DNA from: Limonium bicolor
Taxonomy: Eukaryota > Streptophyta > Magnoliopsida > Caryophyllales > Plumbaginaceae
Reading direction: 5' to 3'
Length of the DNA: 64,000 nt
Assembly: GCA_023374045.1 (NCBI GenBank)
Contig: CM041783.1
Coordinates: forward strand, 93,593,298 to 93,657,297
This document shows positions 50,188 to 60,587 of the stretch, piece by piece. The position numbers and the translations under genes were made by a program. How positions within the stretch are numbered: the first letter of the stretch is position 1; each line of letters opens with the position of its first letter. The notes beneath the pieces are model-generated. The model saw only the letters and a program-made list of their open reading frames with translations. It was not told where the DNA came from and made no database searches.

Positions 50188-51095
50188 TTTGACAACAGAA
50201 TCGTTAAATACAACAGAATCGTTAAATACAAGCAATAGCTGTTTTGAAGGGTGCTCGGAAGTAGATGGTTGAAAGTAAAAGTTTTCAGCTATTATGTAAA
50301 TCTCTTCAAAAGAGTACTTTTTTTGTTCTACAAGAAGGGCTTACAATAATAAAAAATCCAAACGTTCTCTGAAATTATGATCTTTGCACTGCTGTAATAT
50401 ACTCTGTATGTTATTTTTATAGAGAGCTCCTTTACAAGGACATGTATATATATGGCAAATGAATTCAGTGGCTCTTTTGAAAGCTGGTGTGGCTGTACAC
50501 ATTGAATGTGTCATGTGTAATAGACAGGATTGGTTGTTAATTGTAGTTTGTGAAGCAGTATAACAAAACAAAAAAAATTTAAAAAAAAAACAAGATTTAT
50601 AACACGGTTGTATATATAACCGTGTTATAAAATAATTTCGTATTATTGCGGGAAACCACTTTATAACACGGTTACATGACAAACCGTGTTATAAAACTAG
50701 ACTTTATAACACGGTTTTAAGAATGAACCGTGTTATAAAACGCCTTGAATCTTCGTATGAAAAGGTTTTATAACACGGTTTGCTTAAAAAACCGTGTTGT
50801 AAAATGGGCTTTATAACACGGTTGTCATGTAACCGTGTTGTAAAACTAGACTTTATAACACGGTTTTAAGAATGAACCGTGTTATAAACTATTTTGGCGC
50901 AAAAAAAGTAGCGTGGTTAGCATATTTATAACACGGTTTTGGTATAAAAAACCGTGTTGTAAAACCTGTATATAACACGGTTATCAACCGTGTTGTAAAA
51001 TCAAGAACAATATACCACCGCAGCATATAACACCCTTGATAACCGTGTTATATACAGGAAAACAACCGTGTTATAAAACGTTTTTTCTACTAGTG

Positions 51096-53496
51096 CTAGG
51101 CCCCACAGTATCAAGTGGTATTCCCCACTGTAAAGTAGTGGTTCACTTTCCACTGTTTCTTCTCATGCCTTTATGCATAGGTTTGCAACGCTTATAACTA
51201 CAAATTGTAGTTAGTTTTATCGGCTTGTAAGCCACCTCGCCTCGAGCTATGCTCTGCGGGGCTGTTTATACAATTCCTACTTCTCCGTAAACCATTAAAT
51301 GGTTTGGAGGTATTGCTGGGCTCTTTGACTTGGTTGTCTCATCACGCTTCCGTACATGGAAGGCCTGAAGTATCTCGATATTAGTCGATGCCCGCTGGCA
51401 ATTTAGGGTATTCCGTGTTACGTGGAAACCCTTCGGGTTCCACCCGAGTGTTCAGTTTACACCTGTGTTCTAAACACGATGTTTCGTTCAACTACTGTTG
51501 ACTTTGGTACCCTTCACGGATTGCTCCAGGGTGTTACTGAGTTGCACCATTACATCTGGCTTGAACTCATGGGTATGTCTAGTTACTTACCCCGCCTTGC
51601 GGTTATGTATATTTTGAAATATCCCATTTGGGTTATAACAGCTCTCGTTATTGGGTAGATATTGGTTCTTTCTCCTTTATGTTAGGTCGTCATTCTCTTT
51701 AGTGAAGTATACTTTGGGAATTCTATCCCGTTTATCAAACGTTAATATGTTCATTCTAGGCATTCGCCGTACCATCTACACTGGGTATTCATTCCAGTTA
51801 TAAGGTATTTCCTCTTTGATTTCTAAGACATACTTAATGTCTTTTCTCATTACTCTATGCTTCTCGCACTTCTTAACGTTATATCCTTAGGTCCGTCACC
51901 TTATTGGGTTCTTGACTCGTTTAGCTTGGTAAGCTTCTCTGGGTTCTTCGATCATTCGAGGTGTCCAACGGTGTTGGTTTGAATTGGCTCTTTCGTCCGT
52001 AGTATGGAGTGGGCTACTTCCCGTGTTCCGTACTCTACTTGTATACATACATGGAGTATCTTATTGATACGTTACCACTTACCCGACTAACTCATAATTG
52101 GTCTGTCAGGCCCGCAAGCTCCTTCGGAGTGCGGTCGTTCCATGTCTCGTTTAGTACACCGTAGTGTCGGTCACTCGCCTAAGTGAAGTATTCTGTTGCC
52201 AACTCCTCTTACATCGTCCTATGATAACTTACCGTGATTCTCTGGTTTGGGTTTAAAAAAATTTGGGGGTTTTTGGAAAATTCTGTGTTTGAAAGAAAAT
52301 TTGGGTTTTGAAGGTAAATTCTTCATGGCATTTCAATGCCGGTTGCTTCTTACCAGGTCTAGCTTCTCGCTGACCGGTATGTTCTTCATACAGTGATCAG
52401 GCCCTTAGGCCTTTTCAAGGTTTTGTCTCATAGTTCTTATGGTTGTCTTGCCATATTGGCTTCTCTCGCCATTTTGGTACTTACTAAGTACTGGTCGCTT
52501 GTCAAAGCTCTCTTCTTAGTCCCGCTATTATTGCACTTGCCGTGGCAAGTGCGCGGTACTGGCGGTTTTTGGGTTAACTCATACCGGTCACGGTATTGTT
52601 CACATTGTATTTGGTAGCCCTGTTGGCTCTTCCTTGATCCCTTAGTTGGATAACTGCTCCTTGGAGCTGCTTCTCATTCCTCTTGACATGACTGTCATTC
52701 ATTTAGGTGCTCCTCCACTCTCGGAGTTCCTTAATTACTTTAATTCTATGCTTTACCTCGTTGCTCGTTCCCACGTCTTTACTGTGGTTACCGAGGTTTA
52801 ACTTATTTAGGTACTACTTCTGTAGTCCTATTCGGGTATATCCCGTAGTTATGCTTGTAGCTGTCTAAGTTGTATCAGTTAAGTATTGCAATCTCTTTGG
52901 GTGTGGCAGGGTGGGTGCATCTACCTTTGACTAGATTCTTAGTAAATGGGTATACCGTTGGTGGTATTATTTAACTATGGCGGTCCGTAGACATGTGTCC
53001 CGGTTCTCATTATTTCTCATGAATCCGCCTTGCTGCACTGTTGGTGCTTTCCTTCTCGCTGCTGCTTGGCCAGCCAGGTTCTCGCGACTGCTAGGCACGT
53101 CGCTCCATGCTGCCGCAATTTCCGGTATCCTTGGTTCAGGATGTCTCGACCTTCCGTCATTGCATGCAGTAATTGTCATTTCAGCGGGATCCGTCTCCAG
53201 GATTTCCAGTTCTCGGGATCTATCGCATGACAGGTTCTGGTTCAGATTGAAATATTTAACCACTGCTAGATCGGGTTTCCCCGTCTCTCTAGCTTTCTTT
53301 CCCGAGCTTTTAATACGGGGGTTGTGGAGGGCGGGTTTGGTATTGTAGGTATCCAGATCATACTGGAAGTTCCTAACTAGCGCATCTCTCACGCTACCGC
53401 TCAACCCTTAGCCCTAAGTCTCTAATTCCTAACTTGGTATTTCCTAAGCTCGGTATTTCCAGTCATCAGAGCGATACTTCGCTCTAATACCATTTT
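51096..53496 (-). other. 5' internal hairpin-dense region of the retrotransposon, unit 4
   Basis: Counterpart of 4183-6585 with primer binding site 53481-53492. Private changes include GGTTTGCAACGCTTATAAC for GGTTCGCAACGCTTAGAAC near 51181 and TCTCTTCTTAGTCC for TCTTCTTATTAGTCC near 52510. Confidence 0.75.
52967..53404 (-). CDS. Hypothetical 145-codon ORF beside the primer binding site, unit 4
   Basis: Full-length counterpart of 6056-6493, open throughout. Function unknown. Confidence 0.22.
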   Translation of the reverse strand: MSGSVRDALVRNFQYDLDTYNTKPALHNPRIKSSGKKARETGKPDLAVVKYFNLNQNLSCDRSRELEILETDPAEMTITACNDGRSRHPEPRIPEIAAAWSDVPSSRENLAGQAAARRKAPTVQQGGFMRNNENRDTCLRTAIVK

Positions 53497-56400
53497 TGTA
53501 ACACCCCAACTGCTAATCTCGTCATTACCTCTTAAACTGTCACAATTACCAATAATCTCGCAACGGAACTCTAAATACAACAGAGGGTGATACAACGCCG
53601 TTAGCCACCCATAAGGCAAACCAGGCCTATCTCACATACAGTAACGGTCTGATGGAGTGGAACAACCGAATACATAATACAAATACAATACTCAAATCAT
53701 TTCTCTACTATACCGAGTCTACAATAAATGGATGCCGACAACATATTCGGTCTTACACTTCCTTCAATACATAAGTAATTAAAACAAACTACCCATGCAA
53801 CCCACCGACCCCGTCCTACTCTCGAACGGTAACATCTTCGGTGTACCTGTAAAATAAAAACATCGCCCCTAGGGGCTCAGCTTAACGCTGCATATGAAAT
53901 TCGCATACCCCGAGCGCTAACCGGGGTACGCCGACTACTTTTGTCGGATATACATGGAGTTCATTAGTCAAATAACATGTATCATAGCAATACATTATAT
54001 ATGTGTATTACTCAAGGAATCTACATCCAATCACGGAACACAATTCCTAACTAACATAACAAGGCTGTTAGTTGTATCTGCTTACTCTTAGGCCTTGAGG
54101 GTTATACCTCACCTTGCCTTGTTTACTTATTCGATATCTCACCCGCTCTCTCGGGTGACTTATTCATGTACACACCCATTCTATTGGGCTACTCATTTTA
54201 AACTCACCCATTCTCTCGGGTTACTTATACACATTACCTCACCCACACTCTTGGGTCATTTATACTCATTATCTCACCCACACTCTTGGGTTAATTATAC
54301 TCAAGCTCTTGTAGATTCTCGAGACACTACAGGTCTCCTACGACACGCTTGTTACTCTTAATACATACTTAGGCCAAAACTCATGGCTCTCAAGCATAGT
54401 CTTACTTCCCCGGTTTCGACCCTACTCTGGGTCTAGCATGGTGGGAAGGTTCAACTAGCTCACGGAACTCTCTCTTAGTTCCTAACTCTTTTGCTTAGGC
54501 CCGACTGCTCTCGGACTACTTACATTCCCATACACTCCTCTCTCGGAGTTATAGTAATATTATGTATATTAGTCTAGAAGCATCACTCTCGATGTTTCTA
54601 ATGACCTTGGGAACATTACTTAAGTTTGGTTAATCTTAGGTTTTAAGAGTTACCCGTACATTTACTTTACTCATACTTTCGGTTATTTATATATATCAGG
54701 TAAAATCCTTATATAGGAGGTCGACCATGTCTCAAGGGAGTTACTAATCCCTTAGGTCTCTTTTACCTTCTTCACTAGTTCACATCTTCGAACTATCTTA
54801 AATCCTCTTGAGGGAGGTTCACTTATCTTTCCACTCTCATTTGTTTCGTGGATTGTTTCAATGTGGTTTTCTAACCATTATCGGGTATTTACTCAACCCG
54901 TACTTCTCCTCACATCCTAGGGAGTTCATATGTTTGCGTTATCGTTATACTTTAACGGATAGTTTGTGTGTTTGCACGTTTTCGTTATCATAAGCGTCGA
55001 CCCGATCTATGGGTCTCTAGCCAAACGTTACTCACTACGAGTCGGTCCATTCACTACGTTAGACCACACCGGCATACAAGTATGTTAGCTCATTCAACAT
55101 ACAACAAGACATACATAATCAAACAAGGGATTATTTTCATGCGTTAATCTTGATTAAGCCGGCACACAAACACACAAATCAACGTAACTCGGTTAGCACG
55201 CGGAGTATGAGAAAATCATACCTTTCACCGGGGTTTTTACTTTTACCGTGTCATCTCACCATGCTCAGGTCACACACGACTCTCTGATAATGTTCCAAAC
55301 ATTATTGTTAATACTAAGATCATACGGTACATAATAAAATGCTACTTCCGTACTTACCCTGTTATCCCGATATCTCGGTTTTACTTTTATTAATTTGAGT
55401 TCTTAACACTCAATTCTAACACCTTCTAAGGCCTTTACGTGTGACCAAACGAGGCCTTAACATCTTATAACATCATTACCAAACCATTCCCTAGCTTAAA
55501 CCCCATTTAAAACACTTATTTTTACATTTCTGGTCTGGTCCGGGACTTCATACGGGACTTAAGTCCCGGACCAGGCATGGTTCAAACTCTCGGCCTTTAT
55601 TTTCACCTGGTTCGGGACTTTATGCAGGAGTCAGGTCCCGGACCATAATGCAGGCAAATTCTCGGTTTAGAAATTGTAGGTGGTCCGGGACTTGGGCATG
55701 GACTTAAGTCCCGGACCAAGCAAGCAGAGAACTCTCGGGGGTAAAATCAGGGGTGGTCCGGGACTTGGTCCAGGACCTAAGTCCCGGACCCTACTACAGA
55801 TTTTGCAAATTTAGCATTTTCCAACTCTGCTCAAGGTCTTCTCTTAGTCCCTTAATTAATCTATCTTCCCCACCTTAAATCCACATGTTTAAGCACTTAA
55901 TTACCCTTCTAAATCACCTTAATCTAAGCACCAAGTACACTCACCATTCTAGTTAATTCCACTTAGATTCTTTTACACTTTCAAACTAGTTTTTCTCTTG
56001 TTTTCTATCAGATTTGTAACAGATTTTGGTTTCTTCTTTAAACCATTCAAACCTCACTCACTAATGTCATTCCTAGCACCAAAATGACATTATTTTCCTC
56101 TCCAGTTCTACTCCAAGCACCCTTCTCTTCCACTTCCAAATTCCAAGTGATTTACCACTCACTTTCATCTTCTAAACATACCTAGTTTATCCTAGGTTTC
56201 ACACTCTGAACCACCCTTGGTTTCCAAGTAAAATTTGACAGCACTTGCTTGCTTTACTAAGCATTTTCACCACACTAAACATGTTCACAAACACCTCTTC
56301 TCCCCTGTTTGGTTTAGACATCAAAACCATATCAAAATCCCATTTATTCACCATATAAACTAGCTTAGTTCCCAAGCTTATTTCTCACACTTAAGAAACA

Positions 56401-57822
56401 TTAAAACAGCTTCATTCATCATTAAATTGTAGTATCTCAACTACACTAATACAAGATCATCCACACCACTTACAAAAATCTGTTTTGCAAGAAAATAAAC
56501 CAACTCAAGGTGAGTTCATTACCTTGTAAATTTTCGGTTTTCTCTTCCCTTCTTCCTCTCTTGTTCACTCTTTCTTTTCTTGTTTCCACACCACCCAAGG
56601 GAGTATAGATTGCTAGCTACAATCTCATTCCCCCATTCACACATAACAACCTAATTAATTCACATTCTCCACACAAAAACTAGTATTTTAAGGAGCTAGT
56701 TTTTGAAGCTTAGCTTAGGTATTACCTTAGAAAGTCCAAGAGGATAGCTTGACAATCAATTGAAGAGGTTTCCAACACCCCACAAAAACACACGGTTTTG
56801 ACTGAAATGAGGGAAATTTCCAACGTGAGGGAAAAATCTCACAAATGGCAAGGATGAACTTGAAATGGCCTAAACTTAAGCTTATTATCACCTTAAAGCA
56901 TCAAGGAGAAGAAGAAGGGTTGGAATCAACTCTTCAAGCTTCAAAAGCTCCAACGTCAATGGAATTGAAGGTGAAGGAATCGAGTTTTAATTGGGTGGAA
57001 ACCGAAGCTCTCACCGAGAGGAGTTCAACGGTACAAATTTCGTGTGATTTGGTGGAGGAATGAGCAAGATAGAGGTGAGGCAAGGAGAGGGTTGGTGCTG
57101 TTGTTGTCGCGAGTACAGAGGAAGAAGAAGAAGTTGCAAGGCTCTGGAGCAAATTGTGAAATGAGAAGGAGAAGGTGAGAGGTATGTATTTTATTTTACT
57201 TTTTACTTTATACTATTTGCTTTATTTACTCATTTGTCCCCATATTACTTAATAGCTAGCAAACTATTAATGGGTGCATCCTTATTAATTAAAACCGGCC
57301 CACATTAATTAATAGCCCGGGTCGTTTTTCGTCTTTTCGAATTAAACGCGTCTCGTCTCCCGGTTTCGTCACTATTCACTTACCGGGTCCGTTTTCCGGA
57401 ATTTTCTCGTTTAATTAATTCTAATGGTTATTAATCTTCCATTAATACTTAATTATAGTTATTTAATCAACTATAATTTTTACGGGTCCATTTGACCACT
57501 TAAAGTCACGTTTTCGGGTTTCCTCGAAAAACGTGCTTTAAAACTCCGTTAGCGTTTTAATCCATTATTTGGATCCGTTTTCTTCGGAAGTCATTCCCGT
57601 ACACTAATTAGGCCTAACTAAGCCTTAGGAATCCATCTCGGACCCTTACGGGATCATATATCTCTTATTTAAATTTAATGCGCATTTTAGCATTTTTCGC
57701 GTTTAACGCATTTTCTCTTTTCTTTTGGTTTTATTCTTCTACCAATACTCTCTAGGCGCCATTAGGCCCTTAATAATCATATTAGAGTAATTTAATCACC
57801 ATTTTAGGTTCGGGGTATTAAA
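53497..57822 (-). mobile_element. LTR 4, the terminal (5') LTR of the retrotransposon array (4326 bp)
   Basis: On the element's sense strand this is the 5' LTR. Homology to LTRs 1-3 stops at 57822, where copia RNase H codons begin at once with no polypurine tract, so this is a genuine insertion end. The outermost kilobase (about 56796-57760) carries about ten substitutions found in no other LTR, against about three in the preceding 3.3 kb. The expected 5-bp target duplication would be GTAGC (57823-57827); its partner lies beyond the left end of the window. Confidence 0.92.
55536..55790. repeat. Quartet of GGTCCGGGACTT inverted repeats in LTR 4
   Basis: Same four palindromes as in LTR 1, arms unchanged. 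The spacer after the second hairpin has CAGGCAAATTC instead of CAGGCAGATTC. Confidence 0.9.
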
Positions 57823-58170
57823 GTAGCACTCTCTACAGCAGAGGCAGAGTATGTTTCTGCTGCAGCTTGTTGCTCCCAACTCCTTTGGATGAAACAACAA
57901 CTTCAAGACTATCATGTCACCCAAGAACAGATCCCAATCTTTTGTGACAACAAAAGCACAATCAAAATATCAGAAAACCCAGTCCAACACTCAAGAACCA
58001 AACACATCGAAATTCGCTTTCACTTCTTGAAAGACTGTGTCGAGAAAAAGCTTATCCAACTTGACTTTGTGCCCACAGAAGATCAACTTGCAGATATTTT
58101 TACTAAACCCTTGTCTACAGCAAGATTCGAAGCACTGCGATCAGCAATCGGATTGACTCTGTCTACCTAG
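57823..58170 (+). CDS. Ty1/copia pol, C-terminal RNase H fragment
   Basis: In frame from the array junction: VALSTAEAEYVSAAACCSQL, then FCDNKSTIKISENPVQHSR, KHIEIRFHFLKDCV and DQLADIFTKPL, ending at a stop at 58170 (116 codons). STAEAEY, the CDN(K)S motif, the TKHIEIRFHF block and ADIFTKPL are standard for the RNase H end of plant copia polyproteins. RNase H removes the RNA template during reverse transcription. The upstream protease, integrase and RT are cut off by insertion of the gypsy-like array. The fragment itself is open and undamaged, which suggests a young element. Confidence 0.95.
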   Translation, partial: VALSTAEAEYVSAAACCSQLLWMKQQLQDYHVTQEQIPIFCDNKSTIKISENPVQHSRTKHIEIRFHFLKDCVEKKLIQLDFVPTEDQLADIFTKPLSTARFEALRSAIGLTLST

Positions 58171-58495
58171 ACGGTCGCATCTCCTTGCCCCTACCGCAAT
58201 CTTCAGCAGGTACTCCCTCATGTCTCATAGAGTCTGTCTTTGTTTGCACTTGAATCAGTGAAATGTGTTTTATCACTTAGCATGCCTATTACTCTAGCGC
58301 TACTGTCCACGTCATCTATCCGCACCCAACCCGCCTAAATCGTCGCCCTTAATCTCGCCCTACCCTAACGTCGCCACATTTATCTCACATGACACACGCC
58401 TATTCTATAACTTCCAGCCTTTATATCTATCACCCGTCCACTCCATCTCTCTCACTTCCACTCCCTTTCCACCCAAGCATCCTTCAAATTTCCAA
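58171..58495 (+). other. Spacer between copia pol and env-like ORF
   Basis: 325 bases without an open frame in continuity with pol. It is pyrimidine-rich towards the next start codon. A splice acceptor for a subgenomic env-like mRNA could lie here (for example the CAG at 58205-58207), but nothing in the sequence proves it. Confidence 0.4.
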
Positions 58496-60133
58496 ATGGC
58501 CGGCATCAACTTCAACGGAACCAACATCCCAGCCGATATTTTCGCCGACCCCATTCGCCTTCAGGCGAACCTCCAATCGATGGCAACCCCTAATCCATCT
58601 CCACTCACCACCACCACCACTCACTCTCCCACTAAAACCACCGCTACTTCGTCTCCCACACACTCCTCCACACCACCACCTGAAACCCGTGACCCATCCA
58701 CTCATCAAACACCGTCATCCGCTACAAGAACAGAAATTCTTGAAACCGACATTGAGGAGGTCACCCCAATTCAAACCCTGCCACCATCTCCAACACCACA
58801 ACCTACCATCCCTCCTGCCGAAAACCAACCTACCGATCAACCACAAGCCCATACCAACAAATCACCCAACAAATCCCCTACACCAACCCCACAAGCATCA
58901 CCCGCTAAATCCACAACACCACCACAACAACCTCCACCCAAAACTCACAAGAGAAAAGGCCAAACCTCTACCCGACCCACAACAAAAAGAATCCTTCGTT
59001 CTTCTGTCAAGGCACAACCTGTCTCCTCTGGTTCCGGTGAATCGTCTCCAGTCCAAGAACTGCCCACAGCCAGTCACGATGCCTCTACTGGTGCTACCTC
59101 CGCCAAAGATCAAAAACCACCGAAGCCGCACCGACGAAGTGTGAAGGTCGACCCATTCACTCAACGTTACATGCTCAGGGACCCTGCCTCGGAACGGAAT
59201 ATCGTTAGGGGTAAGTTCCTCGACTTCTCTTGGGCTCTATCTTCCAACCTCGGGGAGTTAGTTACTATGCTAGAAGTTCAGGGGTGGAAACACCTCTACT
59301 GTGAGATTACGGAGTGGTATCCCACAGAGTCTGTCGACTTCTTTCAAAATCTTGTCATCCGAAACGGTGCTGCACAGTCTGTTGTTAATTCCACCCCAAT
59401 CTTCTTCGAACTTGCAAAATTGTCCCAAATTCTTGGCGTCTCTGCTACTGGCCTGTCATTCTATGAGAAAGGAATCCTTCCTGAGATCCCCGGGGTCCCA
59501 CAAAATAAAATCTACCGTTTTTTCTCCTCCAAGAAAAAGATTGGCTCCCCTATACTCCGTGGCGATCTCTCCATTTTACACCAACTCCTCCACATTCTGG
59601 TCCTCAAAAACATTGTCCCAAGGAAGGAAGGAAATCTCATGGTCAACTGCTTGGACCTCACCATAATGTACTGTATCATCAATCGTCACTCTATCAATCT
59701 AGCACATATAATTCTCCATCACCTAGCCCAGTCGGTCGACACCCCAAAACACTCCTTGGGGTACGTGTTCTGGTTGCCTCGCATATTCCATTTCTTTCAG
59801 GTACCCTTGGCGACTTCGACGCCAGAGTCCATCGAGGAGGCAGACACCATCAACCTGCGGTATCTGAATCGGCTGACTTCTATCGATAAATCAAAGCTGC
59901 TGCCCCCACCATCTACTCCAATGACGGCGGGGACATCCACTTCTCAAGAGGCAGTCCCTCAAGCTTCACTCCTACCCCTCCTGGAGAAAGTCGAGCGACT
60001 TATTGCGCACGCAGCTGAGCTGATTCAGGGCCATACACGGATGATGGAACGACTCGCCGAGATAGAGACGATAGTGGCGGCCTTGCAAGACCAACTCCTT
60101 GACATCCAATCCTCCTTAACCCCAAACCCTTAG
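58496..60133 (+). CDS. Env-like extra ORF of a SIRE-type copia element (545 codons, intact)
   Basis: The start at 58496 is the first ATG of the frame (MAGINFNGTNIPADIFADPI). Residues about 1-200 are rich in Pro, Thr and Ser and end in a basic stretch (THKRKGQTSTRPTTKRILR). Residues about 215-440 form a globular region starting RYMLRDPASERNIVRGKFLD, of the type seen in plant retrotransposon extra ORFs annotated as env-like or putative plant transposon protein. Residues about 490-540 are a likely coiled coil (LLEKVERLIAHAAELIQ). I see no clear signal peptide or membrane-spanning segment, so an envelope role is not supported here; the name is historical. The frame is complete although the rest of the element is split, and its function is unknown. 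Confidence 0.75.
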   Translation: MAGINFNGTNIPADIFADPIRLQANLQSMATPNPSPLTTTTTHSPTKTTATSSPTHSSTPPPETRDPSTHQTPSSATRTEILETDIEEVTPIQTLPPSPTPQPTIPPAENQPTDQPQAHTNKSPNKSPTPTPQASPAKSTTPPQQPPPKTHKRKGQTSTRPTTKRILRSSVKAQPVSSGSGESSPVQELPTASHDASTGATSAKDQKPPKPHRRSVKVDPFTQRYMLRDPASERNIVRGKFLDFSWALSSNLGELVTMLEVQGWKHLYCEITEWYPTESVDFFQNLVIRNGAAQSVVNSTPIFFELAKLSQILGVSATGLSFYEKGILPEIPGVPQNKIYRFFSSKKKIGSPILRGDLSILHQLLHILVLKNIVPRKEGNLMVNCLDLTIMYCIINRHSINLAHIILHHLAQSVDTPKHSLGYVFWLPRIFHFFQVPLATSTPESIEEADTINLRYLNRLTSIDKSKLLPPPSTPMTAGTSTSQEAVPQASLLPLLEKVERLIAHAAELIQGHTRMMERLAEIETIVAALQDQLLDIQSSLTPNP

Positions 60134-60587
60134 AATGACGTGTGTGTGTAGTGTTAGAACATAGGCTGTTTTTAAGTTCTAAACACTTTTTAATGGTTTT
60201 TGTGTGAATACTTTGACTGACTTTGTGATACTGTGGGCTTCCCCTCAGATGAAAGCAAAAGGGGGAAGCGGTGAATCCCGTCTGGTGTACGGGTTATTCT
60301 GCTACTGGTTTAAACTGCTTTTGGATTTGCGCTGCTGGACCACGTGGTCTAGTGTTTTAACTGCCTTATATACTATCTTGCCTATTACACTGCTTATTTA
60401 TCGTTTGCTTGCCTGGAGTCCCTCTCCGATCAAGGGGGAACCTAAATAGAGTCTTTGAATTCAGTTGCTACTGCTATTAAGGGGGAACTTTGACAGGGTC
60501 GGTTCCTCTAGTCCTTGTGTTTTTATTTCAAGATTGACTCCATCGGGATTCACGAAGGTTTGCTATCATCAGCAACAAGGGGGAAAT
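60134..60587 (+). other. Copia 3' noncoding region with four AAGGGGGAA tracts
   Basis: AAGGGGGAA recurs near 60259, 60433, 60480 and 60578. The last is the polypurine tract directly before the LTR; the earlier ones look like duplicated or spare tracts, a known habit of SIRE-type elements. Short frames here have no recognisable product. Confidence 0.7.
60577..60587 (+). other. Copia polypurine tract
   Basis: AAGGGGGAAAT lies immediately before TGTTGGGAC, the LTR start. It would prime plus-strand DNA synthesis. Confidence 0.85.

Larger units (their letters stand above)
44844..51095 (+). mobile_element. CACTA element, complete copy 4 (6252 bp)
   Basis: Termini intact, flanked by CTA at 44841-44843 and 51096-51098. 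Same cargo and order as copies 2 and 3. 5' subterminal repeats 44860-45106, 3' subterminal repeats 50596-51080. Confidence 0.93.
1..57822. repeat. Tandem array of a ~15.64-kb composite transposon unit, about 3.7 copies
   Basis: Position 1 matches 15652, and the same text returns near 31295 and 46913. LTR starts at 6586, 22228, 37872 and 53497 give periods of 15642, 15644 and 15625. Every unit has the same order: LTR, polypurine-tract side, CACTA element, primer-binding-site side, next LTR. Copies are nearly identical along their whole length, CACTA insertion included, so amplification followed that insertion. The right end falls exactly at the outer LTR edge. The left end is outside the window. 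Unequal recombination between LTRs is the simplest origin (inference). Differences are mostly small indels with scattered substitutions. Confidence 0.95.

Noticed and set aside
1..57822. Array considered as a CRISPR locus, satellite DNA or a bacterial operon
   Set aside because: The unit is 15.6 kb with LTR, CACTA and plant exon structure; there are no short spaced repeats with unique spacers and no bacterial gene organisation.
58389..59144. 251-codon plus-strand frame overlapping the env-like ORF
   Set aside because: It is an out-of-frame shadow of the Pro/Thr/Ser-rich region, made of His/Pro/Leu runs.
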